Shown here: positions 35,059 through 44,213 of the stretch, in pieces
Layout: every line of letters starts with the position of its first letter
How positions within the stretch are numbered: the first letter of the stretch is position 1
Source: Gluconacetobacter johannae
GTDB lineage: Bacteria > Pseudomonadota > Alphaproteobacteria > Acetobacterales > Acetobacteraceae
Assembly: GCF_014174305.1 (NCBI RefSeq)
Contig: NZ_JABEQH010000004.1
Span: forward strand, 1 to 64,000
Reading direction: 5' to 3'
Length of the DNA stretch: 64,000 nucleotides
Notes under the pieces: generated by a model
The model's input: the letters and a program-made list of their open reading frames with translations, nothing else
Database searches by the model: none
What the model was told of the DNA's origin: nothing
Translations under genes and position numbers: made by a program

Positions 35059-37572
35059 CTATCCGCCCATGACCCGGCGCAGGAACGGCGCGGTGCGGCT
35101 GTCCAGGGCCTGGGCGATGTCGGCCGGACGTCCGGCGGCGACGACCCGCCCGCCGACGTCGCCGGCCCCTGGGCCCAGATCGACGATCCAGTCGCCGGCG
35201 GCGGCCACGCGCATGTCGTGTTCGGCCACGATGACGGTGTGGCCAGCGGCGACCAGGCTGTCCAGATGGGTCATCAGCCGGTCCACGTCCGACGGATGCA
35301 GCCCGGTCGTCGGTTCGTCCAGCACATACAGCGTGTGGCCGCGTCGCTGCTTCTGCAGTTCGGTGGCTAGCTTGATGCGCTGGGCCTCGCCGCCCGACAG
35401 TTCCGTCGCCGGCTGGCCCAGCCGCAGATAGCCCAGCCCGCCCCGGCGCAGCGTATCCAGGCTGATCTCCAGCGCCGGATGGTCGGCGAACAGGGCGTAG
35501 GCGTCGTCCACGTTCAGGCCCAGGATGTCGGCGATCGAATGGCCGCGATAGGTGACTTCCAGCACCTCGGGCCGGTAGCGCGCGCCATGGCAGGTGGGGC
35601 AGGGAGCATAGACGCTGGGCAGGAACAGTAGCTCCACCATCACCGCGCCCTCGCCCTCGCAGGTCGGGCAGCGCCCCTTGGGCAGGTTGAAGGAAAACCG
35701 CCCGGCATCGTAGCGGCGGCTGCGCGCAAGGTCGGTGTCGGCGAACAGCTTGCGTACCGTGTCGAACAGCCCCGTGTAGGTGGCCAGGTTCGATCGCGGC
35801 GTCCGGCCGATCGGCTTCTGGTCGATCATCACCAGCCGCCGCACCCCGGCCAGCCCGTCGGCCACATGACCCTGCGGTTCGCGGACGGCGGGAGCTGGGC
35901 CGTCCTGCGCGCCGTCATGCGTTTCGACCGGAAGGGCCTGGCCCAGCGCGCGGGCGACGATGCCGACCAGCGCCTGGCCCACCAGGCTGGACTTGCCCGA
36001 TCCGGATATGCCGGTGACGGTCGTGAACGCGCCCAACGGGAAGCCGACCTCCAGCCCCGCCAGATTGTTCCATGTCACGTCCGCCAGCCGCAGCCACCCG
36101 CGCGGTTCGCGCGGCGCGCGGGCGATCGGGGCGGGGAGTGCGAACAGATAGGGTCGCGTCCGCGACCCGGCGACGTCGCGCAGGCCGTCCGGCGGGCCGC
36201 TGTACAGGATCTCGCCTCCGCGCTCGCCGGCGTCGGGGCCGACATCGACGATCCAGTCCGCGCGGCGGATGACATCCAGATTATGCTCGACCACGAACAG
36301 CGAATTTCCGGCTGCGCGCAATCCGTCCAGCGCCGCCAGCAGCGCCTGGGTGTCGGCGGGGTGCAGGCCCGACGACGGTTCGTCCAGCACATAGACGACG
36401 CCGAACAGGCTGGATCGGATCTGCGTTCCCAGCCGCAGGCGCTGGTATTCGCCGGGCGACAGGGTCTGCACCCCGCGATCGAGCTGAAGATAGCCCAGCC
36501 CCAGATCCAGCAGTACGCCGATCCGCCCGATCAGATCGGCGGCGATGCGCCGGGCCACGATGTCGGTCGCCTCGGCGCCCGTCGTCCTGGCCGCGGGCTT
36601 CAGCAGGTCCGCGATCCGCGCCAGGGGCAGGGCGGCAAGCTGTGCGATGTCCAGCCCGGCGAAGGTGACGCGCAGCGCATCGGGGTTCAGGCGCCGGCCA
36701 TGGCAGGACGGGCAATCGGTCGCGACCATGAAGGATTCGGCGCGCTTACGCATCGCCGCACTCTGCGATTTGGCGAAGGTCTGCGTCACGTAGCGCCGCG
36801 CGCCGGTGAAGGTGCCGTTATAGGACGGCTCGATACCATGGGCGATCGCGCGCCGCACCGCGTCGCGGTCCAGGCCGGGATAGACCGGGACGGTCGGCGT
36901 CTCGTCGGTGAACAGGATCCAGTCGCGGGTGTCGCGGGGCAGGTCGCGCCAGGGGCAGTCGACGTCGATGCCCAGCGTAATCAGGATATCGCGCAGGTTC
37001 TGTCCCTGCCAGGCGGTCGGCCAGGCGGCGACGGCCCGATCGCGGATCGACAGGCTGTCGTCGGGCACCAGCGTCCGTTCGGTGACGTCGTGGACCCGCC
37101 CCAGCCCGTGGCAGCGGGGGCAGGCCCCCATCGGCGTGTTGGGCGAGAAGGATTCGGCCTCCAGCATCGCCAGGCCGGGTGGGTAGGTTCCGGCGCGGGA
37201 ATAGAGCATTCGCAGCAGGTTCGACAGCGTGGTGATGCTGCCGACCGACGACCGGCTGGTGCTGCCGCCGCGCTGCTGCTGCAACGCCACGGCGGGCGGC
37301 AGGCCGTCGACGGAATCGACGTCGGGAACGGGCATCTGCTGAAACAGCCGCCGCGCGTAGGGCGAGACCGATTCCAGATAGCGGCGCTGGGCCTCGGCAT
37401 ACAATGTGCCGAAGGCCAGCGACGATTTGCCCGAGCCCGACACGCCGGTGAACACCACCAGCCGGTCGCGCGGCAGGTCCAGGCTGACGTCGCGCAGGTT
37501 ATGTTCCCGCGCCCCCCGTACGCGCACGGCGTCCGTGGGTGTGGTGGTGTCGCGCGTCGGGTCAGGGGTCAT
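35059..37572 (-). CDS. UvrA2-type ABC ATPase (class II UvrA)
   Basis: A DNA-binding tandem ABC ATPase of 837 residues, about 100 shorter than canonical UvrA. It has the first Walker A GVSGSGKSSLAFGTLYAE, a zinc-finger CPRCHGLG, and the first signature LSPGEYQRLRLGTQIR. The second Walker A is GISGSGKSSLVGQAL, with a second zinc site CPTCEGEG...CPTCHGARY and signature LSGGEAQRIKLATEL. The shortfall falls in the first half, where canonical UvrA carries its UvrB-binding insertion, so this looks like a class II UvrA (UvrA2/DrrC type). Such proteins are linked to resistance to DNA-damaging drugs rather than main excision repair. No uvrB or drug cluster is nearby. Confidence 0.9.
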   Translation of the reverse strand: MTPDPTRDTTTPTDAVRVRGAREHNLRDVSLDLPRDRLVVFTGVSGSGKSSLAFGTLYAEAQRRYLESVSPYARRLFQQMPVPDVDSVDGLPPAVALQQQRGGSTSRSSVGSITTLSNLLRMLYSRAGTYPPGLAMLEAESFSPNTPMGACPRCHGLGRVHDVTERTLVPDDSLSIRDRAVAAWPTAWQGQNLRDILITLGIDVDCPWRDLPRDTRDWILFTDETPTVPVYPGLDRDAVRRAIAHGIEPSYNGTFTGARRYVTQTFAKSQSAAMRKRAESFMVATDCPSCHGRRLNPDALRVTFAGLDIAQLAALPLARIADLLKPAARTTGAEATDIVARRIAADLIGRIGVLLDLGLGYLQLDRGVQTLSPGEYQRLRLGTQIRSSLFGVVYVLDEPSSGLHPADTQALLAALDGLRAAGNSLFVVEHNLDVIRRADWIVDVGPDAGERGGEILYSGPPDGLRDVAGSRTRPYLFALPAPIARAPREPRGWLRLADVTWNNLAGLEVGFPLGAFTTVTGISGSGKSSLVGQALVGIVARALGQALPVETHDGAQDGPAPAVREPQGHVADGLAGVRRLVMIDQKPIGRTPRSNLATYTGLFDTVRKLFADTDLARSRRYDAGRFSFNLPKGRCPTCEGEGAVMVELLFLPSVYAPCPTCHGARYRPEVLEVTYRGHSIADILGLNVDDAYALFADHPALEISLDTLRRGGLGYLRLGQPATELSGGEAQRIKLATELQKQRRGHTLYVLDEPTTGLHPSDVDRLMTHLDSLVAAGHTVIVAEHDMRVAAAGDWIVDLGPGAGDVGGRVVAAGRPADIAQALDSRTAPFLRRVMGG

Positions 37573-37862
37573 GTCGTCGTCATCTTCCGGTCGTCGGGTC
37601 CTGGTGGCGGTCTAGACCATAACCGCGCCCTGGCGATGATCGGAACCGACATGGACCCGTCCGCACCGGGCGAAGGGCAGTTATTTCGCGATCGGGAGGA
37701 ACGCGTGGTCGCCGTCCGCCGGCTGTCCATGCCCGCACGCGGTGCCTGGGATGGGAAAGAGGCCGTTGTGGCGGGTTGCGGCGCGACGCAGGATGTTGGT
37801 GTCAGAAAATGTCCCCTCCGCATCACGATGGCGGAGCGGGCGCAGGAAAGGCAGGAAATTGC

Positions 37863-38408
37863 ATGAATTATCGTTCTGACCGGACGTTACGCGGGCGGAT
37901 CGCGACCTTTGCCGTCTTGGCCCTGTCGGCGGCGGGCCTCATGGGCGGCGGCGCTCTGGCCGAGGAGTGTCCCATGGGTCATCACCACATGCATGCCGGG
38001 ATGAGCATGATGGCGAAGGCGCATTTCGGTGCGTCGGGCATGCCGTTCGACCTGTCGCGCACGCTTCATATTTTTACGCCGCTGCCGGGCGGCGGCGAGC
38101 AGGATGTGGTGTCGACGGACAACGATGCGGCCCAGATCGCGCTGATCCGCCAGCATCTTTCCGTCCAGGCGGGCCTGCGCGCCAAGGGGGATTACAGTGG
38201 TCCGGCTGCCATGCATGGCCTGACCATGCCTGGGTTGCAGGCACTGGCCGCCGGGGCCGGGCGCATGCACATCCAGTTTGTTCCGCTGCCGGCCGGCGGA
38301 CGCATTCTGTACGAGAGCAAGGATCGGGCGCTGGTCAGGGCTGTTCATGAATGGCTCCACGCGCAGGCGTGCGACCACGGGGCAGACGCAATGTTGTCTC
38401 ACCAGTAA
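37863..38408 (+). CDS. Exported His/Met-rich small protein, possible metal (copper) function
   Basis: 181 residues from ATG 37863, preceded by AGGAAA about 7 bases upstream. A signal peptide (TFAVLALSAAGLMGGGALA-EE) is followed by a His/Met-rich segment CPMGHHHMHAGMSMM. The rest resembles an uncharacterised family found in many proteobacteria, with LSRTLHIFTPLPGGGEQDVVS, then ALIRQHLSVQAGLRAKGDYSGPAAMHGLTMPGL and an end DHGADAML. The His/Met segment suggests binding of Cu(I) or another soft metal in the periplasm. The next gene on the same strand codes for a methionine-rich outer-membrane protein, strengthening that guess, which remains an inference. Confidence 0.72.
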   Translation: MNYRSDRTLRGRIATFAVLALSAAGLMGGGALAEECPMGHHHMHAGMSMMAKAHFGASGMPFDLSRTLHIFTPLPGGGEQDVVSTDNDAAQIALIRQHLSVQAGLRAKGDYSGPAAMHGLTMPGLQALAAGAGRMHIQFVPLPAGGRILYESKDRALVRAVHEWLHAQACDHGADAMLSHQ

Positions 38409-38488
38409 CTGGCGATTCAACGATTCCGCTTCGCCCGGTCGCGCGGAGCGTGATGCGGAACGCTCTCTGAAGTCAGATCGTGACAGTA

Positions 38489-38520
38489 ACTATATTCGTC
38501 TATATATGGACGAATATAGT
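38489..38520. promoter_or_regulatory. 32-bp perfect inverted repeat before the Met-rich outer-membrane gene
   Basis: ACTATATTCGTC-N8-GACGAATATAGT: two perfect 12-base arms separated by TATATATG. It lies 27 bases upstream of the preferred ATG at 38548. Size and symmetry suit a dimeric repressor operator; as RNA it would form a 12-bp hairpin. A metal-responsive regulator is plausible from the neighbouring genes but not shown. Confidence 0.7.
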
Positions 38521-38547
38521 GAGGGAGCGGGGCTGCGGGTTGGCGTG

Positions 38548-39864
38548 ATGGGACAGCGATCGGAAGCGGGCACAAGGAAACGGCAGGGGCAACCGGGCGC
38601 GGCCCTGATGGCGGGGTGTCGATTGATCGTAACCGCCTTCGCGACGGCGCTGGCGGTTGCACATGGGTCGGCCCATGCACAAGGCGATTCGGCGCTCGGG
38701 GGGCGCAGGCCCGATGCCTGCGCGGGCGCAACCGATCGTGCGGTCGGCGCGCCGTCCAGCACCACACAGGTCGATGTATGCGGCACGCCGCCGCGTCGTT
38801 CGTGGCTACGGCAGATCCTCGATCACAAAAGCAGCGAGACCTTCGGCGACAGCGCGATCGTGCGCGGCGACACCATCCACCACGGGCTGGGGCGGGTTGC
38901 CGCTCCGGCGGCGTTGCCCGGGGCCAGGATGATGGCGAGCGGGCATGTTTCCCTGATGTTCAGCCCCGGTTTCATGGGCATGCAGGGGAATATGGTCGGC
39001 GATCACACTGTTTCATCGGGCGCGATCGCGACAACGTACAACGCGGTGACCGGCTCGAAAATCCGCGTCGTTCCCGATGGCATGAACGCGCAGATGTACA
39101 TGTTCGGCGTGATGTATGCGGTTTCCGACTGGCTGAACGTCAGCGTCATGTCCAGTTGGACGCGCAAATACATGCGTATGACCACGTACAAGGGCATGAT
39201 GGGGAGTACCGTTCTGGGGTCCAACAGCGGAAGCACCAGCGGGTTCGGAGATACCAGCGTAAACGCGATCGTCCGATTTTATCAGGACCAGCATACGCAT
39301 CTGCATCTCAACTTCGGGCTGGGCCTGCCCAGCGGCTCCACCACGGAGACGATTACGATGCTCGCGCCCATGGGGATGCGTATGCAGATGCGCGCGCCCT
39401 ACGGGATGCAGATGGGAACCGGTTCCGTCGAGGCGCTGCCCGGCCTGACCTATCTGGGAACGGCGGGCCGCTGGTCGTGGGGCGGCGCGTTCCGCGCGCG
39501 CATTCCCTTCGCCCGGAACAGTCACGATTACAACTGGGGGGCGATGTACGAGGAAGATCTGTGGGGCGGCTATCTTCTGCCCGGCGACATGGTTCTTTCG
39601 TTTCGCGTCGACTATACGCGCCAGGACCGGATCGGCGGACGCGACCTGATGATAAATGGACCGGGGCAACCGATGAATCCGGTCTATTACGGCGGCCAGC
39701 GCCTTCAGCTTCTGGGGGGACTGGACATCGACGGCCACAGCCTGGGGCTGCCTGGCTACAGTCATTTCGCGATCGAGGGTGGCAAGCCGGTCTATCAGAA
39801 GCTGAACGGCCCACAGCTCAGCGCGGAATGGCAGATCGGCGCCCGCATCAGCGAGATGTTCTGA
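38548..39864 (+). CDS. Methionine-rich outer-membrane beta-barrel protein
   Basis: About 438 residues, exported by a signal peptide (MAGCRLIVTAFATALAVAHGSAHA-QG). The mature part is a beta-barrel of the putative 'transporter' type (phenol-degradation MetA-like). It shows RMMASGHVSLMFSPGFMGMQG, MYMFGVMYAVSDWLNVSVMSSW, HLHLNFGLGLPSGS and GSVEALPGLTYLGTAGRWSWG. Methionine is strikingly frequent (MGMRMQM, YGMQMG). Relatives occur in copper-related loci, as I recall the family. Starts at 38506, 38548 and 38608 are possible. The 38506 ATG lies in the loop of a perfect inverted repeat, so 38548 or 38608 is more likely. It follows the His/Met-rich exported protein gene by about 140 bases. Confidence 0.75.
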   Translation: MGQRSEAGTRKRQGQPGAALMAGCRLIVTAFATALAVAHGSAHAQGDSALGGRRPDACAGATDRAVGAPSSTTQVDVCGTPPRRSWLRQILDHKSSETFGDSAIVRGDTIHHGLGRVAAPAALPGARMMASGHVSLMFSPGFMGMQGNMVGDHTVSSGAIATTYNAVTGSKIRVVPDGMNAQMYMFGVMYAVSDWLNVSVMSSWTRKYMRMTTYKGMMGSTVLGSNSGSTSGFGDTSVNAIVRFYQDQHTHLHLNFGLGLPSGSTTETITMLAPMGMRMQMRAPYGMQMGTGSVEALPGLTYLGTAGRWSWGGAFRARIPFARNSHDYNWGAMYEEDLWGGYLLPGDMVLSFRVDYTRQDRIGGRDLMINGPGQPMNPVYYGGQRLQLLGGLDIDGHSLGLPGYSHFAIEGGKPVYQKLNGPQLSAEWQIGARISEMF

Positions 39865-39885
39865 CGTCTTCCGCTACCGGGGTGT

Positions 39886-40686
39886 TCAGGGCTTGCGCGC
39901 CATATACATCGGCGTAACGAAATGTCTTTCGACCTGGCCGCCGAATTCGTCTTCGACCAGACTGGTCAGGTCATCGAGCAGTTTTTGCCGTGCGTGCTCG
40001 CCGGCGTTCACGACTTCCGAAAATGTCGCCGCCAGGGCGCGGACCTGGCCCGCGTCCATCTGGATCGTCCACCGGAGAACATCCACGACCGGATCTTCAA
40101 ACCCGGCCTGCTTCAGATCGGCGATCCGGGCGTCGATATCGAGCCCGAATGGCCGCCGCCCCGGCGCCCATGCCGGCGAACTCCGTAGACCCCGGAACAG
40201 GGCGCCCGCGCGCTGGTGAAACGCATCCGGTGCATCCGGATCGCCGAAAACGTTCCACCACATGGTCCACCAGCCGCCGGGCCTGAGTGCGCGGACAATT
40301 TTCCGCAAGGCTTCCCCCTGGGGCAACCAGTGAAACGCGGTCGCTGCAAAGCCCAGATCGTAGGCCCCATCGGGCAGGACCGCCTCTTCCCAGGAGGTCG
40401 CCATGATGTCCAGCATGGGCCAGTCGTTGCCTGCCAGATCGGCCAGATGCCGGGTGAGACGCGCATCCGGCTCCACGGCCGTCAACTGTGCCGGTCGGTC
40501 GGCCAGCAGGGGAAACGTGGCCTTTCCCGTTCCGGCCCCGATCTCGAACAGGCGCGCGCCGGTAATCGTGCATCGTTCCCGCAAAGCCGCATAAACGGCG
40601 TCCGGATAGGGCGGCCGGGCTGCCTCGTAGCTGTCGGGATTGCCGCCGAACGCTGTGCGCCCGGCCTGGAGCGGAAGGCTGCTCAT
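39886..40686 (-). CDS. Class I SAM-dependent methyltransferase
   Basis: Cytoplasmic methyltransferase of 266 residues from ATG 40686. The SAM-binding motif I is LFEIGAGTGKAT, followed by LTAVEPDARL and later FAATAFHWLPQGEALRKIVRALRPGGWW. This is the pattern of the UbiE/BioC-like Methyltransf_11 group, and the start GRTAFGGNPDSYEAARPPYP is a familiar opening of this subgroup. The substrate is unknown. Its start overlaps the end of the nucleotidyltransferase gene (ATGA), so the two are co-translated. Confidence 0.88.
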   Translation of the reverse strand: MSSLPLQAGRTAFGGNPDSYEAARPPYPDAVYAALRERCTITGARLFEIGAGTGKATFPLLADRPAQLTAVEPDARLTRHLADLAGNDWPMLDIMATSWEEAVLPDGAYDLGFAATAFHWLPQGEALRKIVRALRPGGWWTMWWNVFGDPDAPDAFHQRAGALFRGLRSSPAWAPGRRPFGLDIDARIADLKQAGFEDPVVDVLRWTIQMDAGQVRALAATFSEVVNAGEHARQKLLDDLTSLVEDEFGGQVERHFVTPMYMARKP

Positions 40687-41468
40687 GGTTCGCTCCTTGG
40701 TCGGATGCGCCAGGAGGACGGCGCGGGGCGGCAATCGCCATCGAACAGCGGCCCCCCATGGGGCTGCATTTCGCGTTCGGCGAGCGCAATGACGTCTTCG
40801 CATTTTCCTGACACAAACAAAATGCGGAAGGCGTGTTCGTACCGGACGGCCAGATCGGCATCCACGGCCGCAAGAAGCCGAGGCGCCCATTTGCCCGCAC
40901 CGTTCCATCGGCCTCGCCCCCGCAATGACAGTTCGACCAGTCGAGGATACAGGGTGGCGCCGATCGCCAGGATCTCGCCTGGACGGCGTTCACCACGCAG
41001 GTCGTCGATTGCGTCCGTGATGTCGTAGCGCAGGGCATCGCGTTCGCCCGGCGCCAGCGGGGGCGGCCCGTCGGCGAGGCGCCGCGCCATGTCCCGTTGC
41101 AGCGCCCGCGCACGGTCGGCGTCTCCGATGATCTTGCCTTCGGCGATCATGTTGAGGATGCTGGGGCGACCCCGCGCCACATCCGCGTCCACGAACCACG
41201 CAAGCGTCTCCGGATCGTGGACGAATGCTTCGATCGGAAAGCCATCGGCGGTGAAAGATTCGCGCCGCGCCGTTTCCAGACGATCGTGGATCACCACCAG
41301 ATCGATGTCGGACAGGTATGTGCCGTCACCCCGCATGATCGAACCCGCCGCAAACGCGAAAGCGGCGTCTGCATAGCGCGTGGCGACGACCGCCTTCGCC
41401 ACAGTCAAGGCTTCGATCGGGGTCGGGATCGTCACGTCTCTCGCTGGCCCTTTCCGCTGTCCGGTCAT
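40683..41468 (-). CDS. Nucleotidyltransferase-fold protein
   Basis: A 261-residue cytoplasmic protein with the Pol-beta nucleotidyltransferase signature GSIMRGDGTYLSDIDLVVIH (GS-x8-DxD) near residue 45. It has a long helical C-terminal part resembling aminoglycoside-type nucleotidyltransferases. These enzymes transfer a nucleotide to a small molecule or protein; the target here is unknown. From ATG 41468 it lies 10 bases after the flavin reductase stop and overlaps the methyltransferase start by 4 bases, so three genes form a minus-strand unit. Confidence 0.82.
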   Translation of the reverse strand: MTGQRKGPARDVTIPTPIEALTVAKAVVATRYADAAFAFAAGSIMRGDGTYLSDIDLVVIHDRLETARRESFTADGFPIEAFVHDPETLAWFVDADVARGRPSILNMIAEGKIIGDADRARALQRDMARRLADGPPPLAPGERDALRYDITDAIDDLRGERRPGEILAIGATLYPRLVELSLRGRGRWNGAGKWAPRLLAAVDADLAVRYEHAFRILFVSGKCEDVIALAEREMQPHGGPLFDGDCRPAPSSWRIRPRSEP

Positions 41469-41478
41469 ATGCGCCGGT

Positions 41479-42150
41479 TCAGGCATCCGGGGCAGCATCC
41501 AGGGCGCGCACCATCGCCGTCACGTCGTCCTCGCCGGCCGGGCGGTTCATGTCGAACATTGCGTTCTCGGTGATCCCGGCATAGCGGCCCAGGCCGCCGG
41601 CGCGCAGGATGGGGTGGGCGCGGGCGGTGTCGTACACCCCGTCGACCAGCATGGCCCGGTCGATATGCACCGCGATGACCTCGCCCAGGATCATCCAGCT
41701 TTCGAGTTCCGCGCCTTCCTTGTCGCGAAGGGGGAACAATTGGGTCAGCCGGCATTCGAAATTGACCGGGCTGGCGTGGACGCGCGGCGCGCCGACCAGC
41801 CGCGCGGGCGCCTGCGCCAGGCCGGCCAGCGCGAATTCGTCCTGCGGCACGGCGGCGGAGGTCAGATTCATCCGGGCGGCCATAGGGCGGGTGGCGAGGT
41901 TCCACACAAATTCGGCGGTGTCACGGATGTTGGCCACCGTGTCCTTCCAGCCCACGCTGGCGAAGCCGATGATCGGCGGGCGATAGTTGAAGGCGTTGAA
42001 AAAACTGTAGGGCGCCAGATTGGCGCGGCCCTGGGCTGACCGGGTGGAAATCCACCCGATCGGGCGCGGCCCGACGATGGCGGAAAACGGATCATGGCGC
42101 AGCCCATGCCCGTTACGCGGCTCGTAGTAATGGACGTCGTCGCCTGCCAT
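41479..42150 (-). CDS. Flavin reductase-like FMN-binding protein
   Basis: FMN-binding split-barrel protein of the flavin reductase-like group, 223 residues from ATG 42150. Family segments are clear: SAIVGPRPIGWISTRSAQGRANLAPYSFFNAFNYRPPIIGFAS, DTVANIRDTAEFVWNLAT, FECRLTQLFPLRDKEGAELESWMILGEVIAVHID, and the ending GLGRYAGITENAMFDMNRP. The longer subgroup containing YYEPRNGHGL is common in alphaproteobacteria; its electron acceptor is unknown. AGGGA lies about 8 bases before 42150, which decides the start. Confidence 0.9.
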   Translation of the reverse strand: MAGDDVHYYEPRNGHGLRHDPFSAIVGPRPIGWISTRSAQGRANLAPYSFFNAFNYRPPIIGFASVGWKDTVANIRDTAEFVWNLATRPMAARMNLTSAAVPQDEFALAGLAQAPARLVGAPRVHASPVNFECRLTQLFPLRDKEGAELESWMILGEVIAVHIDRAMLVDGVYDTARAHPILRAGGLGRYAGITENAMFDMNRPAGEDDVTAMVRALDAAPDA

Positions 42151-42230
42151 GAGTTCGTCCCTGCTTGCCAAGTCGTTTCCCGTGCAGACAGGATATGGGC
42201 AAGGAACGATCCGTCGTCGAGGGGCAGGCG

Positions 42231-43766
42231 CTACAGCGTGGCGATCACTTTCAGGCCGACCAGCGCGGCGTCGGGGATGCGGGACGTTTCACCGGGGCGG
42301 ATCATGTACTGGAATTCCGGTTGCAGCGTGATGCCCTGCATCGGCGTGAAGCCGTAATAGGCCTCGATCACCGACGAATTGGTCTGCGGCGCCAGTACCA
42401 TCGCGCCCAGCGGCAGACCGGCCTGCTGGCGGATCGCCTGGCCGTCATACAGCCGGTCGCTGACATGGTACCAGGAATACAGCACGCCGATCCGGTCTTT
42501 CGGCCGCGACGGGATGAAGCCGGGGAAGGACCCGCCGACATAGACCTCGTCGGCGATGGTCGAGACGTGGGGGGTGTTGTGCAGATAGCCCGCCATCACG
42601 TACCCGCCATCCATCTGGCCGTGTCCGCCGGCGCGGTAGATCATCTGGTCCGTCATGATCCAGACCGAATCCCGGGGCGCCGAGCTTTTCTGTTCGGCGA
42701 GCGCGGCCGGGACGGCGCCCAGCGAGTCCGGATAGCGGGTGCTGTCGTGGGCGAAGCCCAGCACATAGTGACCCGGCAACCGGTTCCGGCCCAGGAAAGG
42801 CTGCCAGGTGAATTCGATCGGCAGCATCAGGCCGGTGCTGGGCTCGCTGCCCCAGGCCCAGCCGCTGGGATTGCTGGCCAGCGGGGCCACGTTGTAGGCG
42901 CCGACCTGCAGCATCGTGTCGCGGGTCGGGCGCATGCGGAATCGCGCCCCCCAGGTGGCCTTCGGATACACGCTGAACCCGGCATCGACCTTCAGCGCCA
43001 CCGGGGCCGAGCAGGTGACCATGAACGAGCAGATCAGCGGCGACGTGGCGAAGACGTGCGTCAGAGACATGCGTCCGAAGGTGACGTCCGCGCGGTTGTT
43101 CAGGAATTTCTTCTCGGCATAGAAATCCACCAGATGCGCGACCGAATGGCCGGACAGGCCGTACACTTCCATCAGGCTGATATAGGGTTCGCCCACCCGG
43201 TCGCGTGAGACCTCGCGGCCCACACGTTCCATGACCAGGGTATGGACCGTCCAGCCCTTCAGCCCGGCCATCCGTTCCAGGTCGAAATTGACCTGCAACG
43301 TCAGTTCGTGGACATAGTCCATGCCGCGCTGCTGCCCGCCATTGATGTTGGCCATGGCCTCACCCTTGTAGGTGAAGTTGAACGCCACGCCGTGTTGCGC
43401 CAGGCGGGATCGGAAAGGCTGCAACTGCGGAATCAGATGTCCCGATGCCTGTGCCGGGATGAAATACGGATCGGTCATGTCGGAGTCGCGCAGGGCGTCC
43501 CAGCGGTCCGGCAGCAATGACGACACCGCCTCGCCCCGGAACAGCGGGTCCAGTTCGTTCTTCAGCGGGGCGCGCGGCGATATCCCTGCCTTGGGCGGCA
43601 CGGCCGCCCGTGGGGTCGAAGGTGGTGCGGCGTCCCGGGAGGTGACGGTCGGCGCGGCCTCGCCGGACGTGGGGACCGACAGCATAACGGAAAGAAAGAC
43701 GCCTGCCATTTTTAGGGACTGTGGTATGCGGCGAAAGCATAGCGTCGCCATCACGCTGTATTTCAT
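42231..43766 (-). CDS. OprB-family carbohydrate-selective porin
   Basis: Outer-membrane porin of about 511 residues. A signal peptide (MAGVFLSVMLSVPTSGEA-AP) and proline-rich linker precede the OprB barrel: GVAFNFTYKGEAMANINGGQQRGMDYVHELTLQVNFDLERMAGLKGWTVH, FYAEKKFLNNRADVTFGRMSLTHVF, and the second half GVLYSWYHVSDRLYDGQA with VIEAYYGFTPMQGITLQPEFQYMIRPG. OprB proteins admit sugars such as glucose. Acetic acid bacteria carry many copies that feed periplasmic dehydrogenases; one such operon lies just across the intergenic region. Two adjacent ATGs (43766, 43772) are possible starts. Confidence 0.9.
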   Translation of the reverse strand: MKYSVMATLCFRRIPQSLKMAGVFLSVMLSVPTSGEAAPTVTSRDAAPPSTPRAAVPPKAGISPRAPLKNELDPLFRGEAVSSLLPDRWDALRDSDMTDPYFIPAQASGHLIPQLQPFRSRLAQHGVAFNFTYKGEAMANINGGQQRGMDYVHELTLQVNFDLERMAGLKGWTVHTLVMERVGREVSRDRVGEPYISLMEVYGLSGHSVAHLVDFYAEKKFLNNRADVTFGRMSLTHVFATSPLICSFMVTCSAPVALKVDAGFSVYPKATWGARFRMRPTRDTMLQVGAYNVAPLASNPSGWAWGSEPSTGLMLPIEFTWQPFLGRNRLPGHYVLGFAHDSTRYPDSLGAVPAALAEQKSSAPRDSVWIMTDQMIYRAGGHGQMDGGYVMAGYLHNTPHVSTIADEVYVGGSFPGFIPSRPKDRIGVLYSWYHVSDRLYDGQAIRQQAGLPLGAMVLAPQTNSSVIEAYYGFTPMQGITLQPEFQYMIRPGETSRIPDAALVGLKVIATL

Positions 43767-43818
43767 GTTCATTCTTCTGTTTTACTGCGTGTCACGACCG
43801 GATTTTTATGGCTTTATG

Positions 43819-44051
43819 ACTTTTATGTGATCGTAACGAACAAGGGAAACATGCGGAAGGCATGTCGGATCGACGGTCGTACGTCCTGTCCTTGCAGGGA
43901 AAAAACGGTCCTGGCGTCGAGGCCGAAAGAGCTTTCCCACGATTTTCCATGATTTGAAATAGGGGTGACGGTATATCTGTTCAAATCGGTACGGATATAC
44001 CGGGTCAATCCTGATTTCTTAGACTAACAATACTTGTTAACTTTTATGTGA
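43819..44051 (+). repeat. Direct 12-bp repeat ACTTTTATGTGA (two copies)
   Basis: The 12-mer ACTTTTATGTGA occurs at 43819-43830 and again at 44040-44051, in the same orientation and 221 bases apart. The first copy lies about 55 bases before the porin start, the second on the dehydrogenase side. It could be a shared regulator site; both lie in AT-rich DNA, so chance is not excluded. Confidence 0.45.
43951..44002. promoter_or_regulatory. Two interlocked inverted repeats
   Basis: GATTTGAA (43951-43958) pairs with TTCAAATC (43980-43987). Interlocked with it, CGGTATATC (43969-43977) pairs with GATATACCG (43994-44002) across 16 bases. All arms are perfect. The overlap means only one can form as RNA at a time, or two dimeric proteins could share the site. 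The function is unknown. Confidence 0.5.
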
Positions 44052-44160
44052 ACAAAAGGGGTGTGGTCCTTTTAATGTGTCGAGGATATTTATTTTTTGA
44101 AGAAGCTGTGTTGATCGCAAGCTGTGTGACCTTGGGTGGACAGAAGGCATCGCGATTTTT

Positions 44161-44174
44161 TTTGTTATAACAAA
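44161..44174. promoter_or_regulatory. Perfect 14-bp palindrome TTTGTTATAACAAA
   Basis: A 14-base perfect palindrome about 240-253 bases before the first gluconate dehydrogenase gene (ATG 44414). It looks like a small repressor operator. No regulator gene lies next to it. Confidence 0.5.
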
Positions 44175-44213
44175 CAATGGTCGCAAGGATAGAAAGACGG
44201 GCTATCGCAGGCG

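Noticed and set aside
37609-37618. Palindrome GGTCTAGACC upstream of the uvrA-like gene as a LexA box
   Set aside because: It does not match the alphaproteobacterial LexA pattern (GTTC-N7-GTTC), and a 10-bp palindrome of this kind is common by chance.
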